This document shows positions 43,425-53,795 of a stretch of 64,000 nucleotides of DNA, one piece after another. The notes beneath the pieces are model-generated. The model was given only the letters and a program-made list of their open reading frames with translations, had not been told where the DNA came from and did not search any database. The DNA lies in assembly GCA_002221725.1 (NCBI GenBank), contig NJFT01000058.1:124001-188000 (forward strand), written 5' to 3'. Position 1 is the stretch's first letter. Each line of letters starts with the position of its first letter. The stretch comes from Scedosporium boydii (taxonomy: Eukaryota > Ascomycota > Sordariomycetes > Microascales > Microascaceae). The position numbers were made by a program, and so were the translations under genes.

Positions 43425-45410
43425 ATTGTATGGCTTATGCGGTGTTTTCAGCTGGCGTCCTTTTCTTCTTCCTTCCTATGTCGTGCATGAGCAATCACCG
43501 ACATGGTTCCAGGATTCCAGGTTGGAAAGGATGGCGGAAACTTAAATCGGCGGCGGGCTCTTGAAGAAGCGTTGGGAAGACGTGCGTCCAAGGGGGCGGT
43601 GCTGGGTGGAGGTGGAGCTCGAGCACGGGAACAGAACGTGACGGGACCCGGTCTGGCGGTCTGGCCAGACGAGTGGCAGCTCATGGCGGGGCAGCAGTGA
43701 CAGTTGACAAGTTGGCTAGCAGTTGAAAGTGAGGCAATTGAGCAGGTGGCAGCAGCTCACTGGGCTCTTTCTAGCGTCTTCGGGAGGACGAAGGAGCGGA
43801 GACGATTGCGAATTGCCTCGTAATACGGGGAATAACATGATTTTTCACGAGATCAATGTCTGGAAACTGCAAACAAAAATGTAGGGTCCTTGCAGCTCAG
43901 GTCGCTGACGGGTTCCTGAGCGCCAATGCTGCTGAGACCCATTTTGCTGCGAGCAAAAATGTTAACCCCTGCTTCTTGTGCACTTGTGCCTGTGAGAGTC
44001 TCGGGTCAGAGTCAATCACCCTCGCTCCTTCCGCATTCGAGCACGAGGAACATGAGGAGGCGAATTCAAAATTGTTAGATAAGAATACCTCGGTACATTA
44101 CAAATAAATGATAAGACTGTGACATAAGCAACATCAAGATGACTTCTTTGGAACATTTTGAACATGGTTGAATCTGGTTAAGTCAAAATCGGAGTGGCGC
44201 GACGTCATCTCCTGATGTTTGTGTCATCATCGGTGGAGTCACCCCTCCCAGTATTATGCACAGTACCACAGTACCATTGTACTTTGTAGATCGTACCCTG
44301 TATCTTGTACCTTGGAGCCGTGATTCCCGTGGACCATTGCGCCTTCCTCGAGTTTTTTTGGTTATCGCCGATGGCCGAAAGCGGGTTCTTTGGAGAAGGT
44401 GCGACGGGAGCATCAGGAACACCGAGGGGCAGGATGAATTATCGTGACAAAGATCTATATAACCAACTAGTGCATTGAGCCTAGTTTTAGATTCATTTCT
44501 TAATTTTTCAGTCTTTCACTCTTCGCCGAGTGTGAACCAGGATCGAAGCGAGGCGACGACGGAAGTTCGCTCACTCGCTTCTTCCATCTTCCATGCCCCG
44601 GAGAGGGCGGACAGCAGGCCATACCACGTGTTTGCGCAAAGTACGCAAACTCGCTCTCAATTACGCTGCCGGTCGAACCAGTCGACCGCGGTCAATGTCG
44701 GTTTCGTCGGTTTTGCCCGCCTCCCACGCGGTCGGTAGCGAACCATTGTAATTGCTGATGGTCCCAGGGAAGAGGATTGGACCATTCCCGGACCAAAGGC
44801 CCCCGTCTCGTTTTCCTCGCGAAAAGCGTAACTCTAAACTCCGCGTATTCAGGCGAAAGGGAGCCACCAGCCTTTCTAACCTACCCTACTACGAAGTAAA
44901 GTTATATTAAACCTTTGGCTATCCCACAGCCCTGTTCCTGATCCGGTAGGCTCGGCAGCGCCAAGCTTCATCACCAAGACTTTTTTTTTCTCCAACAGAC
45001 AATTCCCCATCTTCATGCTTAGCTCGGCCAACACACAAGAGCCCGCTCACTCCTCGCCGCATTCCGACCAAGCAGATTCCATCATCACCATCCCCGGCTT
45101 ATCATAGCTATTTCCGGAAGCGGACTAGATTGGGGTTATAGTTTTTTTCGCATCCCCGAATGACCGAATCTAGTTTGATGTCCAGCCCCGTCGCTTCCGC
45201 GACCCTCCACGCTACCCCGACTTGCCCTACACTACCTCTACGTAGTTTATTATAAGATCGTCGCATAATCCACGAACTGACAGGTATCCACGGTGCTCAA
45301 GCTCTCTCTTCTCTCTCCCTCCCTTTATTTCTCTTCTCCGTATCCTCACAGACCAAAAGAAGAGAGCAGGGTCACAGGGTAAACCTGCGACCGACTTCCG
45401 CGCAAACGTC
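43425..45410. promoter_or_regulatory. Divergent intergenic region, hydrolase / ErdS
   Basis: Nearly 2 kb with no supported gene between two divergently transcribed genes. It contains short direct repeats of GTACC/GTACCATTGTAC type near 44265-44310 and pyrimidine-rich leader sequence before 45411. Confidence 0.45.
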
Positions 45411-48167
45411 ATGTCACCCGGCGCCCTAAAAAAACCGCTGTTGAAGCTGAACCGGCTCATTGGCCACTCATCAGCAAAAAACCACATGTCCAAGCCCACA
45501 ATCGGCAACATCGCCGCCCTCGACGAGGACAAGCACTGCCGCAAAATCCAGAAAGTCCAAGCCCAGCAAGAAAAGGAGATCCAGCGCGAGGAGGAAAAGC
45601 GATCGCTACAAATAAAACGAAAGGAGGACGAGGAAACGGCGCAGAAGAGCGATCCGCCCGAGGTTGCCAGTCGCTATGGGACCAAGCCTGAGCATACGCT
45701 GCGTCCGGCGGATCAGGTGTCTTTCGCGGAGCTGAAGACAGATGGGCAGGCGACGGGCACGACGATTAAGTTTACTGCGCGTGTGCATCATGTGCGTGCC
45801 ATGGGACCCAAGCTTGCCTTTTTAATATTCCGCCAAGGCATCGACACTATTCAAGGCGTTTTGGAGTACCGCGAGGGTGAGATTTCTGAAGGCTTCATAA
45901 AATGGGCCGAACATCTCATCTCCGAAGGCATCGTCCACGTCACGGGAACCATAAAATGTCCTAAGGAGCCAGTGAGCGCCTGCACGATTCCCGGAATTGA
46001 GATTCTCGTCGAGAAGATGTACCTCGCGGTACCCGTGAAGGAATCGCTACCCATCGACGTCTACACGGTTGATCGGGTGGAGGAAAACCCCGATACCAAA
46101 GAACTCGAGTACCTCGCCTCGAACCGCGTACGCACTCTGAACAGGATCAGCTTTCTCAGAACCCCAACGGCCCAGTGTATTTTCCGTCTCAATTCATCCT
46201 TATGCAGCGCCTTCCGGCATCACCTCGAGGGTCAAGGTTTCTTGGAGATCCACACCCCGAAGCTCCAGCCCGCCGCCACCGAGTCGGGTGCGTCGGTGTT
46301 CAAGGTCAACTACTACGGACGCACGGCCTTCTTGGCGCAGAGCCCCCAGCTCGCCAAGCAGCTCTGCATCTCGGCCGATTTCGGCCGCGTCTTCGAGATC
46401 GGTCCCGTTTTCCGCGCCGAGGACAGCAACACGCATCGCCATCTCAGCGAGTACACCGGCTTGGACTTGGAGATGGAGATCCGATCTCACTACCACGAGG
46501 CCCTCGATCTCATCGACGAGCTATTGAAGAGCATCTTCAAGGCCATCTACGCGAAACATCGCAAGGAGCTCGACATTGTCAAGACGCATTTCCCTCACGA
46601 GGACCTTGTCTGGCTTGAAAACACGCCGCGGTTGAAGTTTAAGGAGGCGGTGGGCATGCTAAACGAGTCTGGCTGGAAAGACGAGTATGGCCACCCCGCT
46701 TCGGATACCCAAGATCTCTCAACCCCCGCAGAAAAGCGTATCGGTGAGTTGGTCAAGGAAAAGTACAATACAGACTATTACATTATCGACAAGTTCCCCA
46801 CCTCCGCTCGTCCGTTCTACACGCACCTCGACGAGGACGACGCGAACTACACAAACTCGTTCGACATTTTCCTTCGTGGACAAGAAATCACCACCGGCGG
46901 CCAGCGTATCAACGACCCTGATATCCTCAAGAAGCGGATGATCGACGCCGGAATTGATCCCTGCACGATGGAAGAGTACATCCAGGGTTTCGACTTTGGT
47001 GTCTCCCCCCACGCCGGCTGCGGCATCGGCCTCGAGAGGGTGCTATTCCTTCTCCTCAACCTTGGCGACATCCGAAACGCCTCGCTCTTCCCTCGCGATT
47101 CCAAGTCTCTCCAACCCCAAGAAGTCAAGGAATGTCTGCCGCTACCTCACCCCGAGGCCGACACCATCCGATACGGCGCCAACTACGCGCGTGACCCGAC
47201 CTCCTGCGAGCCTCCGCCCATCGAGAAGCTGATCGCCAACTACGGCGACGCGACCAACACGGCCTGGCTCGACGACCGCTACAAGATCTGGCGGCACGAA
47301 GAGTTCGGCGCGGCGGTAGGCTACGCTTCCGTCAACGGCTACGCCCTAATCATGGGCAACCCCCTCTGCGACCCCATCCAGTACCCAATCGTCATCCGCC
47401 GCTTCCTCAAGGATCTTCGAAAAGTCGAGGACCTCCGCCCCATATGGCTCCTCGTCTCGCCCGAGATCGAAGAGATTCTGGGAGGCGTCCTCGGCTGGCG
47501 CACGTTCAGCTGCGTCGCCGAGGATCGACTCGAAGTGGATAGCATGAAGAAGGTCGCTAAGAAGGAGAGGCAGGCGGAGGAGGCGGGCGTGCGGATTTTC
47601 GAAACGAACCTCGGAGAGCCCGTGCCGCAGGAGTTCCGCGAACGGTGCGACAAGCGCATCGAGGAGTGGAAGGCCAACCGTACCGGAAGACAGGTGCACA
47701 TCACTGAGGTGCGACCGTGGATCGATATGGAGCACCGTCGGTACGTTTGGGCCGAGGACAAGGAGGGCAAGATTGTCGCGCTTGTCATCCTCCACCGCCT
47801 TGCGCCCAAGCACGGCTTCCAGATCAAATTCGCCCTCGATTTCCCCGGCTCGCCCAGTGGAGCCATCGAGTCGGTCATTTCTCGCTCGATCCAGGGCCTC
47901 GCCAAGATGGGTGTCAAGTGCGTCACGTTCGGCGTCGGTGCCACCAAAGACATCGAGATCGGTGCCAACCTCAGCGGTCTGAGGGCCAAGATCTTGTCGC
48001 GTACGTATCGCACCATCGCGCAGCAGCTCAAGTTGTCTAGCAAGGGAGAGTTTAGGGAGAAGTTCGGCACAGAGGACGATCCGGTGTATATCTGCTACCC
48101 ATGGATGGGATTGGGCGTTTCTGGGGCGAGGACGTTGATTAAATTCTTTGAGGATGAGATACAATGA
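45411..48167 (+). CDS. erdS: Ergosteryl-3beta-O-L-aspartate synthase (AspRS-DUF2156 fusion)
   Basis: A single exon encodes 918 residues. Residues about 30-85 form a Lys/Glu-rich helical extension. An OB-fold anticodon-binding domain follows (about 100-225), then a class II aspartyl-tRNA synthetase core (about 240-590) with motif 2 (FRAEDSNTHRHLSEYTGLD) and motif 3 (GCGIGLERVLFLLLNLGDI). The remaining 300 residues or so (from YGANYARDP) form a DUF2156 acyltransferase domain, which no ordinary AspRS carries. This fusion is the defining architecture of ErdS. It charges tRNA-Asp and transfers aspartate to the 3beta-hydroxyl of ergosterol, changing membrane sterol properties. The start is the first ATG of the long frame. 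The canonical cytosolic AspRS should be encoded elsewhere. Confidence 0.93.
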   Translation: MSPGALKKPLLKLNRLIGHSSAKNHMSKPTIGNIAALDEDKHCRKIQKVQAQQEKEIQREEEKRSLQIKRKEDEETAQKSDPPEVASRYGTKPEHTLRPADQVSFAELKTDGQATGTTIKFTARVHHVRAMGPKLAFLIFRQGIDTIQGVLEYREGEISEGFIKWAEHLISEGIVHVTGTIKCPKEPVSACTIPGIEILVEKMYLAVPVKESLPIDVYTVDRVEENPDTKELEYLASNRVRTLNRISFLRTPTAQCIFRLNSSLCSAFRHHLEGQGFLEIHTPKLQPAATESGASVFKVNYYGRTAFLAQSPQLAKQLCISADFGRVFEIGPVFRAEDSNTHRHLSEYTGLDLEMEIRSHYHEALDLIDELLKSIFKAIYAKHRKELDIVKTHFPHEDLVWLENTPRLKFKEAVGMLNESGWKDEYGHPASDTQDLSTPAEKRIGELVKEKYNTDYYIIDKFPTSARPFYTHLDEDDANYTNSFDIFLRGQEITTGGQRINDPDILKKRMIDAGIDPCTMEEYIQGFDFGVSPHAGCGIGLERVLFLLLNLGDIRNASLFPRDSKSLQPQEVKECLPLPHPEADTIRYGANYARDPTSCEPPPIEKLIANYGDATNTAWLDDRYKIWRHEEFGAAVGYASVNGYALIMGNPLCDPIQYPIVIRRFLKDLRKVEDLRPIWLLVSPEIEEILGGVLGWRTFSCVAEDRLEVDSMKKVAKKERQAEEAGVRIFETNLGEPVPQEFRERCDKRIEEWKANRTGRQVHITEVRPWIDMEHRRYVWAEDKEGKIVALVILHRLAPKHGFQIKFALDFPGSPSGAIESVISRSIQGLAKMGVKCVTFGVGATKDIEIGANLSGLRAKILSRTYRTIAQQLKLSSKGEFREKFGTEDDPVYICYPWMGLGVSGARTLIKFFEDEIQ

Positions 48168-50181
48168 TGTATGGCAGCGTCGGCAGGTTTTTCTTTTATG
48201 CAATTGTTGGGAGTATTGATGGTGTGTTTTTTCCCTTGCGTCGTTGTTTTGAAAATGTTACCCCATTCGATCAGCTTGCATCTGCTTAATAGTTAATGAA
48301 TATTCCTCCATTACACACCCCAGCCTAAGAAGTTACTTTTACACGTAAGATTCGACGTGGACATATTAAATTCGGTCAACGTATGATCATGATCCGTAAC
48401 ATTACTGAGAGATGGCCAGAAGCACGGAAGGAGATATACTCTCATGGCTTATCCCGGTGACAGTTGGCTTCCCTCATTATCTAAACGTCATATACGAAGG
48501 TAGGCATTTTTCATTGATTATACAGTGTGACACATGTTCTCCGCTGGGTTCTAGGCCTATCGTGTTCCCACAAAGCACGACTGGGTAAGAGTACGAAGGT
48601 GTGTCCTCTCTCACCAAGCGTAAGTTGTAACTAAATTTGAGGTGGAGCGTAGTTCCTCTATGGAAAGACAATGACGGTATGGACCAACGTGGATCGGCAA
48701 GGAAATGGGGTGGTCTCTATGCCTTGGGTTTCGTTGTCTGTTTGGAGAAGACCGAATTGTGTTTTAGCCTTCTATCAGTCGAACTCGTTTCAGTTTGTCT
48801 CTTAATCTCGTCCATACCATTGGTTGCTGCCATTTGTTTGTTCAAATTTCGCGGCATGACAGTTTACCGTCAGAGCAAGTTACAAAACTGAGACTGCATA
48901 TCCACGAAACGCTAGCTTCACCTCAACAGGCATCGATATGTTCCTTCTGCCTGTCCGCCATCCTACTGCGACGGGTCTTACTTTCGTGGGATGAATCCAA
49001 GGGACGGTGGATTCTAGACAGGCTATGGAGCAGGCCTATGGATTCTGGGGTTGAAAGTCCAGGAATATGGACCCCCAAAGATAGACACTTCTGAGGTTCT
49101 CCTCTGATAATAATTTTGGCAGCATCTTTGCGTTGCCTTCCTGGGAGTTCTGACTGTTGACTGTTGACTGCTGACTGTTGACTGTGAGCCCACCAAGTTC
49201 TGTTTCGTAAATGTGGTGTTGCAAGTGGAGCTGCATCGATCCGTCTTGGCATCTGGGACACAGTCGGAAATGGAAGAGGGTTAATCAGGAGAGCTCATGT
49301 GGCAGTTCGCGGAGAGTCTATTCCAACCTGGTGATAAGCGGTCACTTACTTATCCCCGTTTCACTGGTCTTCCTACTAGAAACTTCAGAGGATACAGAAA
49401 GGCTTGGCCGTATTCTCACCGCCTTGCTAAGGCGTCCATACAGCTGCCAAGGTCAGAGAAGTCAAGTGTCACCTATCTCTAGGCTTCCAGGTAGGAGTTT
49501 TGTTTTCAGAAACGATGCTCTTAGCCGCATCACCCAAGGTCTGAAAGGGGTCGCGATTCAGGCTTCCATCCAAAATTTACAGATGCAGAAACACGAAGGA
49601 GAGAGTTCAATGGGGCCTAGTTTACTCCACACACTGGGAAGTTATCGAACACAACAGGGGGCAATAAGACGCATCCGGAACCAGATAGTGGGCTATCTGC
49701 ATCTCAAACTCGGAGGAAGTGGAAGCCTGTGGAGGCAAGCTGCATTGCATATTGAGAACTTTTCGCTGTGCATGCAACACTAAGACGTTCCAGGTTGGAA
49801 AGAATTAGAAGCAGTGTCGCTTGTATTCCCGTGTATCAGGCAGACAGGAGCCTATTAGTTGCCCGCAACGTCATGAGTTGCAATCAACGGACCTCAGAAT
49901 AGGCCCGCAGCATTCTGGTACAACGCGGCCGCGCATGGAGCCTAAAAGATAGGCAGCCTTTCCCTGCGAAGGATGGGGATCAATTCCCTCGTGGCATGGG
50001 CATCTATTATTTACATCCCGTTTCCGCACCTACTACCGTGGGATGGTCTGCCCAAAATACCTCTTCTTCCCCCCTACATCGAGGTAGGACTGAGAAATTC
50101 ACGATTCTCACTTTCCTCATTTTGCATCTTATTGCTTTAGACCCGAGAGAGGTGATCTCTTGAGGCACATCGAACGGAATC
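48168..50181. other. Intergenic region with heptamer repeat
   Basis: About 2 kb without a supported gene. Frames of up to 190 codons (48.6-49.8 kb) have no recognisable composition or motif. It contains the (TGACTGT)5 repeat entered separately. Confidence 0.4.
49151..49185. repeat. (TGACTGT)5 tandem repeat
   Basis: Five consecutive heptamers, the third being TGACTGC; read directly. Confidence 0.95.
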
Positions 50182-52216
50182 ATGTCTAAGTGCAAAGTCT
50201 TCACATTCTACAACCACGGAAGCGGGCCTGTTCCTCAATGGTCCCAATATCAGAACCCCCGCGAGGAGGAGCGGCGCTTGAAGGACCTAGGGAAGTCATT
50301 TGCCATTGTCCGCCGCCTGTCAAAGGTTAACGGCGCCTGGGTTGCATCTGCCATCGAAGTACAGTGCCCTCTAATTCGGACCGCCCTCGATGTTGTTTTC
50401 AAGGACTACCCAGACTGGTATCCCGATGCAAGTCCCTACGTTTTCGCCCCGCCGTTCAAGCCGTTTGTCCATCGATGGTATGAATTCAACCTCTACTGCG
50501 ACACGGTACGCGCAAGGGCGCCGGCCTCGGACATTTTGAAACATCTCCTCTTACTAAGAGAGGAGCTGAACGATCGAATTGCCAATGATCTCGCGACCCT
50601 GCAGTGGGTAGAGGAGACTGGAGCAGTTTCCTTTAACGACATCTGGCTCGTCCTCGCTCCTGGACGTCTCATGCTGTCGGAAAGGGTTGGGAAGCCTGAA
50701 GTGTTTAAGCTGGTACAGTCTGCCTTTCACCACGAGACGCAGTGCGAAAAGGCTCACTACGTACTCACCCTCGCCGCTGTCGATTGGAACGGTCGAGACA
50801 CCGCTGTTCGGAACGCCACCCGACGTATCTACGAGTACGAAAACACGATTTCTGTGGAGAAATTGCCGGTGGCTCCGGCCGACCTTTCCAGGGGCTGGGA
50901 CAAACTGCGGCCATTCGTCCTGTCTCGAGGTAGGAGGTTTGAAGCCCTCCGAGGGTTCCACCTAAAAGCGTACTCTGGATCAAAGTACTCGCGGAGGTTG
51001 GATCCAACCGGTACTCGAGTGGTGGAAACGGCGAGCCCTGTATGTTTTGGTTTGCCAGTCTCTTCTTCCCGCTCCAGTCTTTTCTCCTTTCCTTTTTTTT
51101 TTTTTTTTCTTTTTCTCTCCTTTTTTTCCCCCACGTCACGTTGCCTCTCTTGATGCGCTAATAAGCTACTACCCGGTAGCTCTCTGGTCGCATCGTTGTC
51201 GACACCTACGCGTACCACAGGATTCAGAAAACCGAAAATGTTATCAAAGAGTGGGCCCCGCTGCAGATTCTCCGCCAGCCCATGAATGACATGTCTACAG
51301 GCCGTCTCAGGGGCTCTCTTATGCTTGGTCCGTCTGAATCTTTCTCTGACGGAGTCGAGCTGCATACATTACTAACTTGAAAATATAGATCGCGCCCAAG
51401 GGGCCACCAACCCGTCCATAGAAGGTGGACGAGGCGAAGAAGTATTTACTCCGTTAACTGACGAGGAATGTATCATTACGCCTTCCCGAGTCAAAGGTTT
51501 TGACCTAGCCAGCAACGAGTGGTGTAAGTCGTCCCGCGTTTCTACAAATCCCCGTAAAATTCTATGGAGGCGACTAACGTCGAGGCCCTAGGCGAATTCG
51601 ACATTGACAGCATCAGGGACATTGTTTGGGACCCAGCACCTTACGACAATTTGGTGCTTCCAAAGGGCGAGAAGGATTTGATCCTCGCTTTCGTCAACCG
51701 ACCGAAGATTGACAATTTTGGATTCGATGACTTCGTTGCACAAAAAGGTACGCATAGCCAAAGCTCGCTACCTAACGAAGAGCTTGTGGCTAGCATAAAA
51801 TGAAACTAACATGAAGTCCCTAGGCCAAGGAATCATCATTCTACTCTGTGGGCCTCCAGGTGTCGGAAAGACTTTGACAGCGGAAGCATGTAAGGGATCC
51901 CCGCCTCCCTTTCCGGCCGCCGGAAGATATGCTGGCCTGGTTCAATACTAAATGCTTTCATGCGTGAAGTGGCTGAAAAGTCTCGCGTGCCTCTGTACAC
52001 CCTGAGCGCGGGCGACCTCGGTACTAAAGCCGACACAGTCGAGAAAGGTCTCATGAAAGCACTCGAGTGCTGCCAGCTCTGGAACGGAGTCCTCCTCATC
52101 GATGAGGCGGATGTATTCCTTAAGTCCAGAAATATGACTGCTGCATCGCACCGAAATGAACTCGTGTCCGGTAAGTCCCCAGCCCATGTAACTGACCCTC
52201 TTCCTAATTTTTTTTT

Positions 52217-52247
<31 letters not shown>

Positions 52248-52833
52248 CCTTTTTTTTCCTTTTTTTTCTTGTGACTTCTCCAACAAACCCGCTCACACTC
52301 TTCAAGTTTTTCTCCGCCGCTTGGAATATTACCGGGGCGTCATGTTCTTAACCACGAACCGCCTCCCCGATATCGACACCGCGTTCAAGTCGAGGATCGA
52401 CCTCATCCTTCCGTACTCGGACCTCGACAGGCCCGCACGTCGTAAGGTCTGGGTAAACTTTATCCAGAGGCTGAAACCTGGCGCTGCGCAGGTCAGCGAG
52501 CGTGACTTTGATCAACTGGCCGAGACGCCGCTCAATGGAAGAGAGATCAAAAACTTGATCAAAACGGCCTTGGTGCTGGCTCATCAGGATCTGCCTTTGC
52601 GACTCAAGCACCTCGAGGTAGTGCTTGACATTCGCAAACGAGTTGCTGACATGGATGTTACGGATGACCGGTGTGATGCTGGTCGCACGGATATTAGCAT
52701 GGATGCCGCGAATGATGCAGACGATACGAATCGTGGGGATGGGGGTATGATGAGGATAAAGAGAGAGATGCCGACACCCGTACCGATTGCCCCCATCACT
52801 GCGAGTAAATCTGGACCCATGGAGAGACGTTAA
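50182..52833 (+). CDS. AAA-family ATPase with N-terminal DUF7025-type region
   Basis: Seven exons (50182-51039, 51180-51327, 51389-51523, 51592-51747, 51824-51889, 51970-52170, 52307-52833) total 2,091 bases, 696 residues. The N-terminal half (residues 1-360), with YVFAPPFKPFVHRWYEF and RIVVDTYAYHR, matches the DUF7025 region of fungal AAA proteins. The ATPase core has Walker A GPPGVGKT (a 66-base exon), YTLSAGDLG, Walker B VLLIDEADVF, sensor-1 FLTTNRLPDID and arginine-finger region FKSRIDL, so it looks active. The C-terminal 80 residues are Asp/Met-rich and unconserved. Substrates are unknown; the family is large and variable in Sordariomycetes and Eurotiomycetes. Introns 1 and 6 contain long pyrimidine tracts. 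Confidence 0.87.
51087..51133. repeat. Poly-pyrimidine tract in intron 1 of AAA gene
   Basis: An almost pure T/C run, including about 16 consecutive T, on the coding strand. Confidence 0.85.
52206..52270. repeat. Poly-T tract in intron 6 of AAA gene
   Basis: About 65 bases of T interrupted by a few C, on the coding strand. It is prone to length variation and sequencing error. Confidence 0.9.
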
Positions 52834-53795
52834 GCGGTACTGGCCAGTTCGAAGCTTCTTTGGTGATATTGAGGAAGCTGGGATTCAATAGAGATTGATC
52901 TTGATTTATTACTTCCTCGAACACGGCTTGTTCGGACGAACCTGTTTTTTTCTCGTCAATTTAATCAACATGGCGCCACTACAGGACTCCTTTTTCTCGT
53001 AGCTATCTAATATCTACGTCGTTACGAAGGGAAGGGAGGGCCCCTAGACCAGGCAGGAATGTCTCGATCTCGAGAGAAAACCAATATTCAAGGTCTTTAC
53101 ATCCCAAGCGGACCAGTCGTAGTTCTAATCTCAGGGTCGGTTGTAGTTTTGAGGTTTCCTAGTCGAAATGTATATAGATTGAAACCTGTAGCCACTCACG
53201 ATCTCGAGTTTGTTGGGATAAATATCCCCTTATCCTTGTTGACACACTCGTTTGCCGCCACACAGATCATTAAATCACGCTTCTGGAGCCTATCCATCTC
53301 TCCCAATTTCGCTTCGCCAACGGTGTGTTTCAACTGACACTCTAAATGCTTATTATCCGGAACTGTTGGAAGAATCAACGACAAGGAACAGTGCAACAGT
53401 GAAATGTTATACAATAATGAGGATGATTAAACAAATATTCTATCCCCCAAGCTGGTTCATCCACTGAGGAGATTGTTACGAGGGACATCGCCGTCAATGA
53501 TCGATTGAAAATGACAGGTGAAAATAGAGATGCACATATCGAACACAATAGCAAGAAAATGTCTTGGTGTAATTGTACCTTATAGAATCTCTCTTGAAAT
53601 ACTCTGGTTGTGCTTTAAGATCAGGAAGGAAGCAGCGTGTGGCTTCCCGATCTGTCATCATACTTGTCACGTGACTTCGTGATTTTGTGGGGGAAGGTGA
53701 GACTTGGAAAGGACGCGATCTCAACAGGAGATGAAAAAAGAAAAAAACTTTCTTCTTCAACTCCCATCCATTCACCCCCTTCAAGATAGCGAAAG
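52834..53795. other. Intergenic region, AAA gene to 2EXR gene
   Basis: About 0.96 kb, no gene seen. It holds the 3' end of the AAA gene and the promoter of the next one, with an A-rich leader (GATGAAAAAAGAAAAAAAC) near 53730. Confidence 0.45.

Noticed and set aside
48637..49783. Frames of 84-190 codons after ErdS
   Set aside because: No coherent protein features; they overlap the heptamer repeat and other frames.
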